Shown: in pieces, positions 44,273-52,976 of the stretch
Numbering within the stretch: position 1 is the first letter of the stretch
How the letters are laid out: every line of letters begins with the position of its first letter
Assembly: GCF_003350005.1 (NCBI RefSeq)
Contig: NZ_QLKS01000004.1
Location: forward strand, 1-64,000
Direction of reading: 5' to 3'
Source: Psychrobacter proteolyticus
GTDB taxonomy: Bacteria > Pseudomonadota > Gammaproteobacteria > Pseudomonadales > Moraxellaceae
Length of the DNA stretch: 64,000 bases
Translations under genes and position numbers: made by a program
The notes under the pieces: generated by a model
The model's input: only the letters and a program-made list of their open reading frames with translations
Told to the model about the DNA's origin: nothing
Database searches by the model: none

Positions 44273-44650
44273 TTAGCGATACTGATTGATGGCATCAAAA
44301 AGCTCGTCTTTGCTAAATGGTTTAGTCAAATACTCGTCAGAGCCGACAATGCGCCCGCGCGCTTTATCAAATAAACCATCTTTAGATGACAACATGATTA
44401 CTGGCTTATTAGCGTAATCAGGATTGTTTTTTATCAAAGCACAAGTTTGATAGCCGTCTAGACGAGGCATCATGATATCGACAAAAATAATATCTGGATT
44501 GTTATCTACAATTTTTGCTAACGCATCAAACCCATCTATGGCAGTCACTACTTCACAGCCCGCTTTTTGTAATAAAGTTTCCGCAGTACGGCGAATGGTT
44601 TTTGAATCATCAATTACCATTACTTTTAAACCGTCAAAATTATTTTCCAT
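44273..44650 (-). CDS. pilG: response regulator PilG
   Basis: This is the single-receiver protein at the head of the Pil-Chp operon: KVMVIDDSKTIRRTAETLL, phospho-Asp in DIIFVDIMMPRLDGYQTC, and PVIMLSSKDGLFDKARGRIVGSDEYLTKPFSKDEL. The LSSKDGLFDKARGRIVGSDEYLTKPF stretch is highly characteristic of PilG. PilG drives pilus extension and cAMP output in P. aeruginosa. I use the second ATG (44650), eight bases after AGGA. 139 bases separate it from pilH with no clear terminator. Confidence 0.95.
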   Translation of the reverse strand: MENNFDGLKVMVIDDSKTIRRTAETLLQKAGCEVVTAIDGFDALAKIVDNNPDIIFVDIMMPRLDGYQTCALIKNNPDYANKPVIMLSSKDGLFDKARGRIVGSDEYLTKPFSKDELFDAINQYR

Positions 44651-45335
44651 TTTCATTATCCTATAAACGACTATTTATTATTTGTAACGCCACTAGCTAA
44701 TGTAAATATTATATAACACGCTTAGATGTTTATATCACATAATATTAGACGAATGTAAGTGAATTAGTTGGCATAAAAACTTATCAAAAAATTAAGCCTT
44801 TCCGTGCGACCTCTTTCCACTCAGTATAGTGTTGACACATAGACTACTATAACTATACTTACTTTATAATGAATAAGTTCAGTAAATAAAATTTTGAACT
44901 TAGATATCTAAATATAATGATCCGTATTCATAAAGCATGAGTGGACTCATATTAATGCTCAATATAGTTAATCGCTTAAAAACCGCTATCAAAGTCGACA
45001 TAACCCACAGTATGAAATAGTAAGTCTTTGAAATCTGCGCATTATATATAATCGATTTAAACGTTGCAGGATAATTTTCATTTGTAATAAAAATGTATCA
45101 ATATATTCTGTAGTGTTTGTTTTAGCATAGTTACTTTCACTTTTCCAGTGATTAGCAAAATAATGTTCGAACTCATTAGTAGCAAAAATAGCTGTTCTTA
45201 TATATCAAAGATGTAATTTCAACTCTGTCTAGTATTTAAACCATCAGTTTTCTTAAGTTTAGTAAATACCTTACAGTCGTTCCACCGCGTTACAATTCAC
45301 TATATAATGATATGACGATTACAATGGTGACTGCT
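44651..45335. other. 685-base AT-rich gap with a strong rightward promoter
   Basis: This lies between the divergent pilG and fusion-protein genes. There is no open frame of note. Besides the promoter at 44832-44859, TATAAT occurs at 44865-44870 and again at 45303-45308 just before the next gene. The leftward pilG promoter must also be here, but I found no clear -35/-10 pair for it. Confidence 0.6.
44832..44859 (+). promoter_or_regulatory. near-consensus sigma70 promoter
   Basis: TTGACA (44832-44837) and TATACT (44854-44859) are 16 bases apart on the plus strand. It is 470 bases before the next coding start, so it would give either a long leader or a separate short RNA. Confidence 0.65.
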
Positions 45336-46568
45336 ATGACAGCTTCTAGACATTTAAGAAAAAGCCTCTATTTACTTAGTATGCTATTTATCGCTGCTTG
45401 TCAGCCGTCACCTATCAATGAATCAGCAGTTACTGATGCTGAAGAAGAGACTGCCGACACGCCACTTATCATCACAAGTGATAGTGTCACAATGACGCCA
45501 GAACATATCTTGAGTATCAAACCTTCAAGGTATCAGCCGAGTCTCGGATTACAAGGTAATATTGAACCTATCAAGCAGACTACATTTGTTGCGGTACATC
45601 CGATTCTTATAGAAAAGACACTGGTCACTGAAGGTCAATGGGTAGAAAAAGGCACGCCATTGCTGGTCTTTAGGCGTGTAGGCACTGCTAGAAATATTGA
45701 AGATTTAAAAAATCCTGCACAAAATCTAGAATCAGACGGTGCTAATCAGGTCAATTCAGAAAATATACAACATTATGATGCTAAGTCTACGATCAAATCC
45801 GCACCAGCTGAATCCGACATCGCTGTTGTAAGAAAAACTGATAGTAATAGTGATAAAACGTCAGAAGCAAACTCTGCAATAGAGGCTGACAGCAAAAATC
45901 CTAGTAATCACGACGTAGAAATAAATACCACTAAACAAGGTGCGCAGTATAACTTAATTACGATTCATGCCAGCTTTGCGGGTCGGGTGGAAAGTTTGTC
46001 TGCTAATGCAGGGCAAAAGCTAGCAGCTCGTGATCCTTTATTGCAAATCAGTGATGAAACTAAACTTTATTTTATAGCCAACCTTCCTATACAAGCAAAA
46101 CCGCAGCTTTCAGTTGGCCAGACAGTAAATTTTACCGCCGAAGGTATCTCAGATAAATTTACGGGACAAGTCAGCAAACTGGTATCGACCAGTCAGCCCA
46201 AGCATCTCTTGGTCTATGTTAATGTCATCGACAATGAAGTAAGTCGTGATAAATTATTACCAAATATGAAAGTCACAGGCCGCGTCAATTATGGTCAAAT
46301 AGATGTCGGTACTATCGTACCTAAGCGCGCGCTACATGATGTTGATCTGACAGAGTTGCAAACTCCTCCTTATATGCCGCGACAACCATTGACTGCAAAT
46401 GTTTGGATAATCGGACAAGATCAGCGTTTGACGCGCCAACCTATTGAGGTAGTTGAATACGATCCTACTACGCAGCAGTATTTGATAGCAGGTGTAAGCA
46501 ATGATAGCTTGATTTGTTTGGCTGACTTACCTGTTGATTCTAAAGGTAAAAAAGTCATTGTGTCATAA
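45336..46568 (+). CDS. orphan RND/HlyD-type membrane fusion lipoprotein with a low-complexity insert
   Basis: The N-terminal signal peptide ends in lipobox IAAC. Fold segments of an efflux periplasmic adaptor follow: a first lipoyl half (GNIEPIKQTTFVAVHP, then VTEGQWVEKGTPLLVF), a second lipoyl half (ITIHASFAGRVESLSANAGQKLAARDPLLQI), a beta-barrel (LPIQAKPQLSVGQTVNF, then GQVSKLVSTSQPKHLLVYVNV), and a membrane-proximal domain (GTIVPKRALHDV). The helical hairpin normally between the lipoyl halves is replaced by about 89 polar Ser/Asn/Asp/Glu/Lys-rich residues. No pump gene is adjacent. I choose ATG 45336, downstream of the TATAAT at 45303 and with GGTGA before it, rather than 45312. Confidence 0.78.
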   Translation: MTASRHLRKSLYLLSMLFIAACQPSPINESAVTDAEEETADTPLIITSDSVTMTPEHILSIKPSRYQPSLGLQGNIEPIKQTTFVAVHPILIEKTLVTEGQWVEKGTPLLVFRRVGTARNIEDLKNPAQNLESDGANQVNSENIQHYDAKSTIKSAPAESDIAVVRKTDSNSDKTSEANSAIEADSKNPSNHDVEINTTKQGAQYNLITIHASFAGRVESLSANAGQKLAARDPLLQISDETKLYFIANLPIQAKPQLSVGQTVNFTAEGISDKFTGQVSKLVSTSQPKHLLVYVNVIDNEVSRDKLLPNMKVTGRVNYGQIDVGTIVPKRALHDVDLTELQTPPYMPRQPLTANVWIIGQDQRLTRQPIEVVEYDPTTQQYLIAGVSNDSLICLADLPVDSKGKKVIVS

Positions 46569-46828
46569 TAGCTTATGCTGACAGTTACATTTGGTAGAAA
46601 CATTAACAAAGCTTCTCTTGTTTTGTAACAGCATAATTAGGCAATATGGCCCTACTATATATAGCATTATCCGAGTATTGAAATACTACTCGCATTTAAT
46701 TATTCGCTATTCTGTATATTTGAAAACGTAGAGGCTTAATAGTTTAACTATTTATTATTACCAACAGCTTATCCTTACCAGAAACGTTATACTTTTTATA
46801 AATCACAATAACAATTAGAGGACACCCC

Positions 46829-47551
46829 ATGAGTAAGCAGATTTTATTGATTGAAGACGATCCAGATTTGGCTGAGCTGATCAGCGATTATTTGACCATG
46901 AACTATTATGATGTCCATCATGCTGGTCTTGGTCAGGAAGGTCTCGACTTATTGGATACTAAAGAGCGCGATATTGACTTGGTTGTTTTGGATCTTATGC
47001 TACCTGATATGGACGGTATGCAAGTATGCCAAAAGATTCGTGGTAACAAGAATAACATGACTAATAAAGTACCTATTATCATGCTGACCGCAAAAGGCGA
47101 TACAACCGATCGCGTGTTGGGGCTGGAGATGGGTGCTGACGATTATATTGCCAAGCCTTTCGAGCCACGTGAGCTTTTAGCTCGTATCCGTGCTGTTATT
47201 CGTCGTCATGAGCAACCAAATCAAGCCGATAGCCAATCAGACAGCCTCACTTTTGGTCGTTTAAGCGTGTTCCCTGATAGTCATGAAGTCACTATAGATG
47301 ACCAACCAGTACGTCTAACCACGCATCAGTTTCAGTTGTTACACTACTTCGCCACTCATTCTGGCAAGGTGTTGAATCGTGAGCAACTCTGGCAAGCGAT
47401 GCCAAATGATGACAGCTCAGACAACATCGACCGTGCGATTGATGTACATATTTCGCGTCTACGTGCTTTGATTGAAGACAATCCACGTCAGCCAAAACGT
47501 ATTATTACCGTACGCGGCGTCGGCTATCAATTTGCCACTGATCAGGTGTAA
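46829..47551 (+). CDS. OmpR-family response regulator
   Basis: This is a DNA-binding response regulator of 240 residues. The receiver has QILLIEDDPDLAELI, phospho-Asp in LVVLDLMLPDMDGM, and PIIMLTAKGDTTDRVLGLEMGADDYIAKPFEPRELLARI. The winged-helix domain begins at about residue 140 (LTFGRLSVFPDSHEV) and includes LTTHQFQLLHYFATHSGKVLNREQLWQ and IDVHISRLRALIEDNPRQPKRIITVRGVGYQF. The layout resembles RstA/CpxR-type regulators. It precedes its sensor kinase by 85 bases. AGAGGACACCCC precedes the ATG. Target genes are unknown; the upstream fusion protein is a candidate. Confidence 0.93.
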   Translation: MSKQILLIEDDPDLAELISDYLTMNYYDVHHAGLGQEGLDLLDTKERDIDLVVLDLMLPDMDGMQVCQKIRGNKNNMTNKVPIIMLTAKGDTTDRVLGLEMGADDYIAKPFEPRELLARIRAVIRRHEQPNQADSQSDSLTFGRLSVFPDSHEVTIDDQPVRLTTHQFQLLHYFATHSGKVLNREQLWQAMPNDDSSDNIDRAIDVHISRLRALIEDNPRQPKRIITVRGVGYQFATDQV

Positions 47552-47636
47552 TTATAAAGGATGCCTAATTAGCTGACTCATGGTGTAAACTCTATACCAT
47601 GAGTCAGTACAAGCGTTTAATAACAGAGATCGTTTA

Positions 47637-49766
47637 ATGCAGCAATTGGGTTTTCGTTCCGTATTTGCCAAACTATTTGCCAGCGTTATGCTGGCACTTA
47701 CTTTATTTGCTGTGGCAATGGTGCTGTTGACCCAACTTGTTCATGATAAAGATGCGGGTATTCGCTCAGAGATATTAGCCACACAGATTCTGGGACAGAT
47801 CGATCCATTCTTGCACGAATTAAATATCTCCATCAGCAAAGACAATCGTTTGCAGTCGCGTTTCATGCTGGCTGTCGTTAAGAAAAGCTTCGATATTTTT
47901 GATGAATCACTGCAAGCAAAAATGGGATTGTATGACAGCGAAGGTCGGCTGCTCATGCAAACTGACAACAGTGACCTACCCCTAGAGCTTCCCCCTACTC
48001 CTTCTTTGTTCTCACGTGTTTTTCCATCACTTGCAGATACATCACCTACCAAGCAAGCTCAAGTATATAGCAGTACAGGTTATACCTTACTGTATGAATC
48101 ACGTCTAACGCCTAAAAAACCTGTCCTTTCTGCAGCCTTAAACTTGTTCACTGGTACGCTACTACTCTTGCTCATTATGGCAGGTGTACTATGGTTAATT
48201 GCCCGCACGATGACATGGCGTATTGACCAGTTGAGCCAACAAATGACTCAATTGGGTGATGGTGATTTTACGGTGCGAGTGAATGCACGTGGTAATGATG
48301 AAATCGCTGCATTAGCACGCGGATTCAACCAAGCGGCACAAAAAATTGAACACTTAATTGATGCCAATAATTTACTATTAGCACATGCTTCTCATGAGCT
48401 ACGCACACCGATTACACGTATCCGTCTACAGATTGAAATGATGGATATGCTAGCTGGTGCGTTGCCAACTGATACTAAAGCAAAGTTCGATAAACGGGCA
48501 CAGGCTATCAACAGAGACTTGTCAGGTCTTAATGACTTAGTAGAAAGTATATTACTGGTTAGCCGTTTGGATGCAGGACATGCCTTACAGCAAGTTGAAA
48601 AACTAGACTTGTATGATCTAGTAAATCAAGAACGTCAGCACTATCCTGAAGCCACGTTGATTGGTGAGCACATCGTGATAGATGGTCAATCATCAATGTT
48701 GACTCATGTGATTCGTAACTTACTTACCAACGCTATGCTACATGGCAAGCCACCTGTTACGGTATTACTATATGGTGTTCAGAGCATAGAAGAAGCCGGA
48801 ACTTTACCTGACTATCTATTACAAACAGTGCTATGCAGCAGTTTTGTCGATTACAACAGTTTAGACTTTGACGATTATGAAGAAAACGCTGATGCCAAAG
48901 TAATTGAACACAAAACTGCTAAACATGAAGCTACTAGTTCAGTTGATAAAAATAAATCAGAAACGACTGACTCGATAGCAGAGCTACCGACGCCGACTAT
49001 CTACAAAAACGGTGAAGATATAGCTGCCAGCAATGAGAACAACGATAGCGATGATGACACCAGTATTGATAATGACCTTTCAGATGAAAGCTTAATAGAC
49101 AGTGTTAGCAAACCCCAAACTACTACTGGCGAATCATCACTACTTGCTGACTATTACAGCTTTACCAGTGAGTTGACCGACAGAATTAAAAAGGTTATTT
49201 GGAAGGCTGTTCCAGATTCTACTGAACCTACTAATGACGCCGATAATACTAACAATGCTAACGTGACTGAAGTAACGTCAATAAGCTCTATAAGCAACGT
49301 AGAAAGCGAGAATACTGGTACTCTTATAAATGATAGTGCTCAAAAATCAGATAGTTCTACTACTGATGCCGCTACTAAAAATAACGGTTCAAACAATACG
49401 AAAGATGACGCCAAATCTAATAGCTCAAATAATGAGAACTCAGGCGCAGTTGTGCGTAAAGAGGGCTTATTTGCTAAACATATGAAGAAAGCCAAAACTG
49501 AACCTGAACGTCCTCTGCCAAAATATGCCGTGCTAGCTGTAATCGACGAAGGCACTGGTATCCCTGAAGGCAAGCGAGAAGAAGTCTTCAGTCCATTTGT
49601 ACGTTTACAGCAGAAAAACAAAGGCTCTGGATTAGGATTGTCTTTAGTCTCACAAATCGTTACCGCTCATCAAGGGCGCATTATTACAGATACGCTAAAT
49701 GGTCATACTAGATTTTTAGTGACTATTCCAATTCATCATGACCCTCATTACAACTATCACGAGTAA
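47637..49766 (+). CDS. sensor histidine kinase with a large insert splitting the ATPase domain
   Basis: This is the inner membrane partner of the preceding regulator. It has two membrane helices (about residues 10-33 and 165-189) around a periplasmic sensor, then a HAMP region. A dimerisation domain with phospho-acceptor His253 (ASHELRTPITRIRL) follows. The ATP-binding domain starts with the N box RNLLTNAMLHGKPPV (360-374). The G1 box DEGTGIP is at 637-643 and the G2 box GSGLGLS at 663-669. Between about 381 and 625, where a short strand and loop are expected, lie about 245 acidic Ser/Asn/Asp/Thr-rich residues. All catalytic boxes are intact and the frame is open, so it is probably active. 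Length is 709, against about 450 normally. Confidence 0.88.
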   Translation: MQQLGFRSVFAKLFASVMLALTLFAVAMVLLTQLVHDKDAGIRSEILATQILGQIDPFLHELNISISKDNRLQSRFMLAVVKKSFDIFDESLQAKMGLYDSEGRLLMQTDNSDLPLELPPTPSLFSRVFPSLADTSPTKQAQVYSSTGYTLLYESRLTPKKPVLSAALNLFTGTLLLLLIMAGVLWLIARTMTWRIDQLSQQMTQLGDGDFTVRVNARGNDEIAALARGFNQAAQKIEHLIDANNLLLAHASHELRTPITRIRLQIEMMDMLAGALPTDTKAKFDKRAQAINRDLSGLNDLVESILLVSRLDAGHALQQVEKLDLYDLVNQERQHYPEATLIGEHIVIDGQSSMLTHVIRNLLTNAMLHGKPPVTVLLYGVQSIEEAGTLPDYLLQTVLCSSFVDYNSLDFDDYEENADAKVIEHKTAKHEATSSVDKNKSETTDSIAELPTPTIYKNGEDIAASNENNDSDDDTSIDNDLSDESLIDSVSKPQTTTGESSLLADYYSFTSELTDRIKKVIWKAVPDSTEPTNDADNTNNANVTEVTSISSISNVESENTGTLINDSAQKSDSSTTDAATKNNGSNNTKDDAKSNSSNNENSGAVVRKEGLFAKHMKKAKTEPERPLPKYAVLAVIDEGTGIPEGKREEVFSPFVRLQQKNKGSGLGLSLVSQIVTAHQGRIITDTLNGHTRFLVTIPIHHDPHYNYHE

Positions 49767-50022
49767 TCAATCCCCATCGTTATATAGATAGCTATTACGC
49801 TGTCGCCTTCACATTTGCCATTTTAACTGCTTATTCTTAATAGCTATTAATCATAAGCCGGACACGTATGTGCATATCCAAAGTGCCCGATAATATGCTA
49901 TATTACCGCCCCTTATTATACGGTTATTGACTATTGTCGTTTTGACGAGCTTCTTACATATTGAAAGAGGCCTGATGACGCGTTTTTAACCATTAAAAAA
50001 TTTATTAAATTTTGAGCCCTCC

Positions 50023-50793
50023 ATGAATGACATGATTGTCTTAAACGATGTGACCAAAAGTTTTTTAAGCGACCGATCAATCAAAGACAAAGACGGCAAA
50101 CCACATTGGTTTACCGCTGTTGAGCCGACATCTCTGACTATCAAACAAGGCGAAATCTTTGGTCTAATGGGTTATTCAGGCGCAGGTAAATCTACCTTAT
50201 TGCGCCTAATTAACATGCTTGAACGTCCAGATTCGGGTCAAGTCGTGATAGACGGTACTGACCTAACCACGCTGTCTGCCAGTGAGCTGCGTATTGCTCG
50301 TCATAATATCGGGATGATTTTTCAGCAGTTTAATCTGATGTCTAATCAAACGGTTTTTGACAACGTGGCATTTAACTTAAAAATCTCTGGTTATCCAAGT
50401 CGCGACATTCATAAGCGCGTCATGGATTGTCTTGCGATTGTCGATCTGACCGATCGTGCTGGCCACTACCCTGCGCAGCTATCAGGTGGACAAAAACAGC
50501 GTGTGGGTATTGCCCGCGCGATTGCCCCTAGTCCAAAAGTATTGTTGGCCGATGAGCCAACCAGTGCGCTTGACCCTGCCACGACCCGTAGTTTGCTGAC
50601 TTGTCTGCGCGATATCAATGAGCAGCTTGGCGTGACTATCGTCATCGTGACCCATGAGATGAGTGTTATTCGTAGACTTTGTGATCGCGCAGCGTTATTG
50701 CATCAAGGACAACTATTAGAAGTTGCGGATGTGCGAGACGGTCTGATTCAAGCAACCACCCCGATTGGCAAAGGCCTAGTCGTCGAGGACTAA
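50023..50793 (+). CDS. metN: methionine ABC transporter ATPase MetN (without regulatory domain)
   Basis: This is the ATPase of the MetNIQ methionine importer. Walker A GYSGAGKSTLLR, Q-loop IFQQFNL, signature LSGGQKQRVGIARA, Walker B VLLADEPTSALDP and the switch His in VTHEMSVI are all in place. At 256 residues it lacks the roughly 85-residue C-terminal NIL/ACT-like domain that in E. coli MetN binds methionine and blocks transport. There is also a small N-terminal insertion (SDRSIKDKDGKPHWF). metI follows 19 bases later. The identification as MetN rests on the MetI and MetQ neighbours. Confidence 0.9.
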   Translation: MNDMIVLNDVTKSFLSDRSIKDKDGKPHWFTAVEPTSLTIKQGEIFGLMGYSGAGKSTLLRLINMLERPDSGQVVIDGTDLTTLSASELRIARHNIGMIFQQFNLMSNQTVFDNVAFNLKISGYPSRDIHKRVMDCLAIVDLTDRAGHYPAQLSGGQKQRVGIARAIAPSPKVLLADEPTSALDPATTRSLLTCLRDINEQLGVTIVIVTHEMSVIRRLCDRAALLHQGQLLEVADVRDGLIQATTPIGKGLVVED

Positions 50794-50812
50794 TGAGGCA
50801 GGAGAAATAGAT

Positions 50813-51499
50813 ATGTTAACTGGTACTGAATTATCCGCCTCTATAGACAAGCTGCTTGTGTTACGCAAAGAGATCGCAAGCGCGTTTATTGATACGTTTG
50901 TGATGCTCGGTATTTCCACCACAGTCGCAATCGTCATCGGTGGACTGTTTGGCGTATTCTTGTTTTTGTCTAGTGATCGCCAGTTTTTGCAAAACAAGAC
51001 TTTGTACGGTGTGCTTGGCGGTATTACCAACTTTATGCGTGCTTTCCCTTTCGTGATTTTGATGATTGCAATGAGTCCGTTTACTAAGGCCATCGTTGGT
51101 ACGGGTATCGGACCGATCGCTGCATCACTGGTACTGGCTATCGCTGGTTCGTTTTATTTTGCGCGTTTGGTCGAGCAAAATTTACGTGAAGTGCCGCGCG
51201 GTATTATCGAAGCAACCGAATCGATGGGTGCACGACCTTTTACCATTATTAAAGTACTACTTAATGAAGCTCGCTCAGGTTTAGTATTGTCAGTCACTAT
51301 TCTTTGTATCAGCTTGCTCTCTTATTCAGCAGCCGCTGGTATGATTGGTGGTGGCGGTTTGGGTGATTTGGCCATTCGTTATGGCTATTATCGCTATCAA
51401 ACCGAGGTAATGATTTTTATCGTGATTGTATTATCAATCATGGTCGTCTCGATTCAAGCCTCTGGTAACTGGCTCGCCAATCGTTTAGACAAACGTTAA
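50813..51499 (+). CDS. metI: methionine ABC transporter permease MetI
   Basis: This is the membrane subunit, with five hydrophobic segments. The permease coupling motif EVPRGIIEATESMGARPFTIIKVLLNEARSGL matches the EAA loop that contacts MetN. Also typical are DTFVMLGISTTVAIVIGGLFGVFLF and the GMIGGGGLGDLAIRYGYYRYQTEVM end segment, which is diagnostic for MetI. Length is 228. AGGAGA lies eight bases before the ATG. A hairpin terminator or attenuator lies between this gene and metQ. Confidence 0.95.
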   Translation: MLTGTELSASIDKLLVLRKEIASAFIDTFVMLGISTTVAIVIGGLFGVFLFLSSDRQFLQNKTLYGVLGGITNFMRAFPFVILMIAMSPFTKAIVGTGIGPIAASLVLAIAGSFYFARLVEQNLREVPRGIIEATESMGARPFTIIKVLLNEARSGLVLSVTILCISLLSYSAAAGMIGGGGLGDLAIRYGYYRYQTEVMIFIVIVLSIMVVSIQASGNWLANRLDKR

Positions 51500-51580
51500 A
51501 CCGCTTTAGAGAATACTTGACTTTACGAGCGACTAGGTTTATTTTTGGCAACACTCAACCCTTATCTCAGCTCTTACAAC

Positions 51581-51615
51581 AAAAGCAGCATTACTATTTA
51601 TAATGTTGCTTTTTT
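51581..51615 (+). terminator. hairpin terminator or attenuator between metI and metQ
   Basis: AAAAGCAGCATTA (51581-51593) pairs with TAATGTTGCTTTTT (51601-51614), with one G-T pair, followed by T-rich sequence. It lies inside the transporter operon. Confidence 0.75.
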
Positions 51616-51669
51616 AATGTTCAGACGATAAACGTTTTACTCAACCCCATTCATTATTAAGGACATATT

Positions 51670-52638
51670 ATGAAATTAACAGATATCAGCCGTCAGTTAG
51701 CTACCGCATTTGCTGCTGTTGGTGTATCAGGTCTAGTCTTAGTTGGTTGCAGCAATTCATCAGCGCCAGAAGCGACTAAAGAGCCAGTAACCGAGGGTGC
51801 CACTGCAGAAACTGCCGCTAGCGATATCGATCCTGACCATACCAAAATTGTTATCGGTACGACTGAAGGCGATTTTGCTGATATGGTTCGTAACCAAGTA
51901 AAGAGCACGCTTGAAGCTCAAGGTTATGAAGTTGAGTTGATTGCTTTTACTGATTATGTCCGTCCTAACCTTGCATTGGCTGAAGGCGATTTGGATATCA
52001 ACATCTTCCAACATAAGCCTTACCTTGATACCTTCAAAAAAGAAAACAACCTTGATTTGGTTGAAGTATTCCAAGTACCAACGGCTCCACTTGGCATCTA
52101 CTCAGGTAAAAAGACCAGTCTTGACGCTGCATTCAAAGGTATGAGTGTTTCTGCACCAAACGATCCAAGTAACTTTGCTCGTGCTTTGGTAATGATGGAT
52201 GATCTTGGTTGGATTACCCTAAAAGACGACATCGATCCATTGACTGCGTCAAAAGCTGATATTGCTGACAACAGCAAATACGATATCGAAATCGTTGAGC
52301 TAGAAGCTGCTCAATTACCACGCGCACGTGATGAAGTTGACTTCGCAGTTATCAACGGTAACTATGCTACTGACTCTGGTATCAAATTGACCGAAGCATT
52401 GTTCCAAGAGCCAAGCTTTGCTTATGTAAACTGGTCAGCGATCAAATCTGCTGATACTGGTAAAAAATGGGTTGAAGATGTGACCAACGCTTATAACTCA
52501 GAAGCTTTCAAAAAGTACGCTCATGAAACGTTCCCTGGCTACAAGTACCCAAAAATCTGGGGTACTGATCATAGCGCACATACGGACACTGCTGCTAAAA
52601 CTGAAAGCGCTGACGCTCCAGAAGCTGCTGCTCAATAA
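51670..52638 (+). CDS. metQ: methionine-binding lipoprotein MetQ
   Basis: This is the substrate-binding lipoprotein of the NlpA/MetQ family. The signal peptide ends in lipobox VGC (SGLVLVGC), and a disordered acidic linker follows. The ligand domain starts with KIVIGTTEGDFADMVRNQVKSTLEAQGYEVEL and contains NIFQHKPYLD, APLGIYSGK and FAVINGNYATDSGI, all diagnostic of MetQ. C-terminal WVEDVTNAYNSEAFKKYAHETFPGYKYP is followed by a short Ala/Thr-rich tail. TTAAGGACATATT precedes the ATG. A terminator at 52684 closes the operon. Confidence 0.95.
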   Translation: MKLTDISRQLATAFAAVGVSGLVLVGCSNSSAPEATKEPVTEGATAETAASDIDPDHTKIVIGTTEGDFADMVRNQVKSTLEAQGYEVELIAFTDYVRPNLALAEGDLDINIFQHKPYLDTFKKENNLDLVEVFQVPTAPLGIYSGKKTSLDAAFKGMSVSAPNDPSNFARALVMMDDLGWITLKDDIDPLTASKADIADNSKYDIEIVELEAAQLPRARDEVDFAVINGNYATDSGIKLTEALFQEPSFAYVNWSAIKSADTGKKWVEDVTNAYNSEAFKKYAHETFPGYKYPKIWGTDHSAHTDTAAKTESADAPEAAAQ

Positions 52639-52683
52639 GACTTTAAATCAAAATACCTAGCTTTTCAGGTCTGATGATTAATC

Positions 52684-52720
52684 GAAACGCCCATTACTTA
52701 AAGTGATGGGTGTTTTTTTG
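52684..52720 (+). terminator. terminator after metQ
   Basis: CGCCCATTACTT pairs with AGTGATGGGTG in an imperfect stem (a few G-T pairs), followed by seven T. The remaining bases to 52976 (about 255) show no gene. Confidence 0.8.
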
Positions 52721-52976
52721 TCTTTAATTTTGGGAGTGCTGTTTTCCAATACCGTTATCAAAAGACTAACTAAGTATTAAATAACTATCAAATAAATATC
52801 AAAAATCACGTTACAGCCTGTTTGCCCTTTGTAGGAAACCGTCACTCACGCTTCCACTTGTCTTTAGTTTTTCTTATAGTGGACAAGCTCAATAGTAATT
52901 CACTCGTTAGACCATACTATTGATGACATTTAAAACTAATGAAAAATTATAAGATACACATAACAAGGATAATAAT

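Noticed and set aside
47637..49766. Sensor kinase as two separate or frameshifted genes
   Set aside because: The frame is open throughout, the boxes on both sides belong to one ATPase domain, and no start with a ribosome site lies inside the insert.
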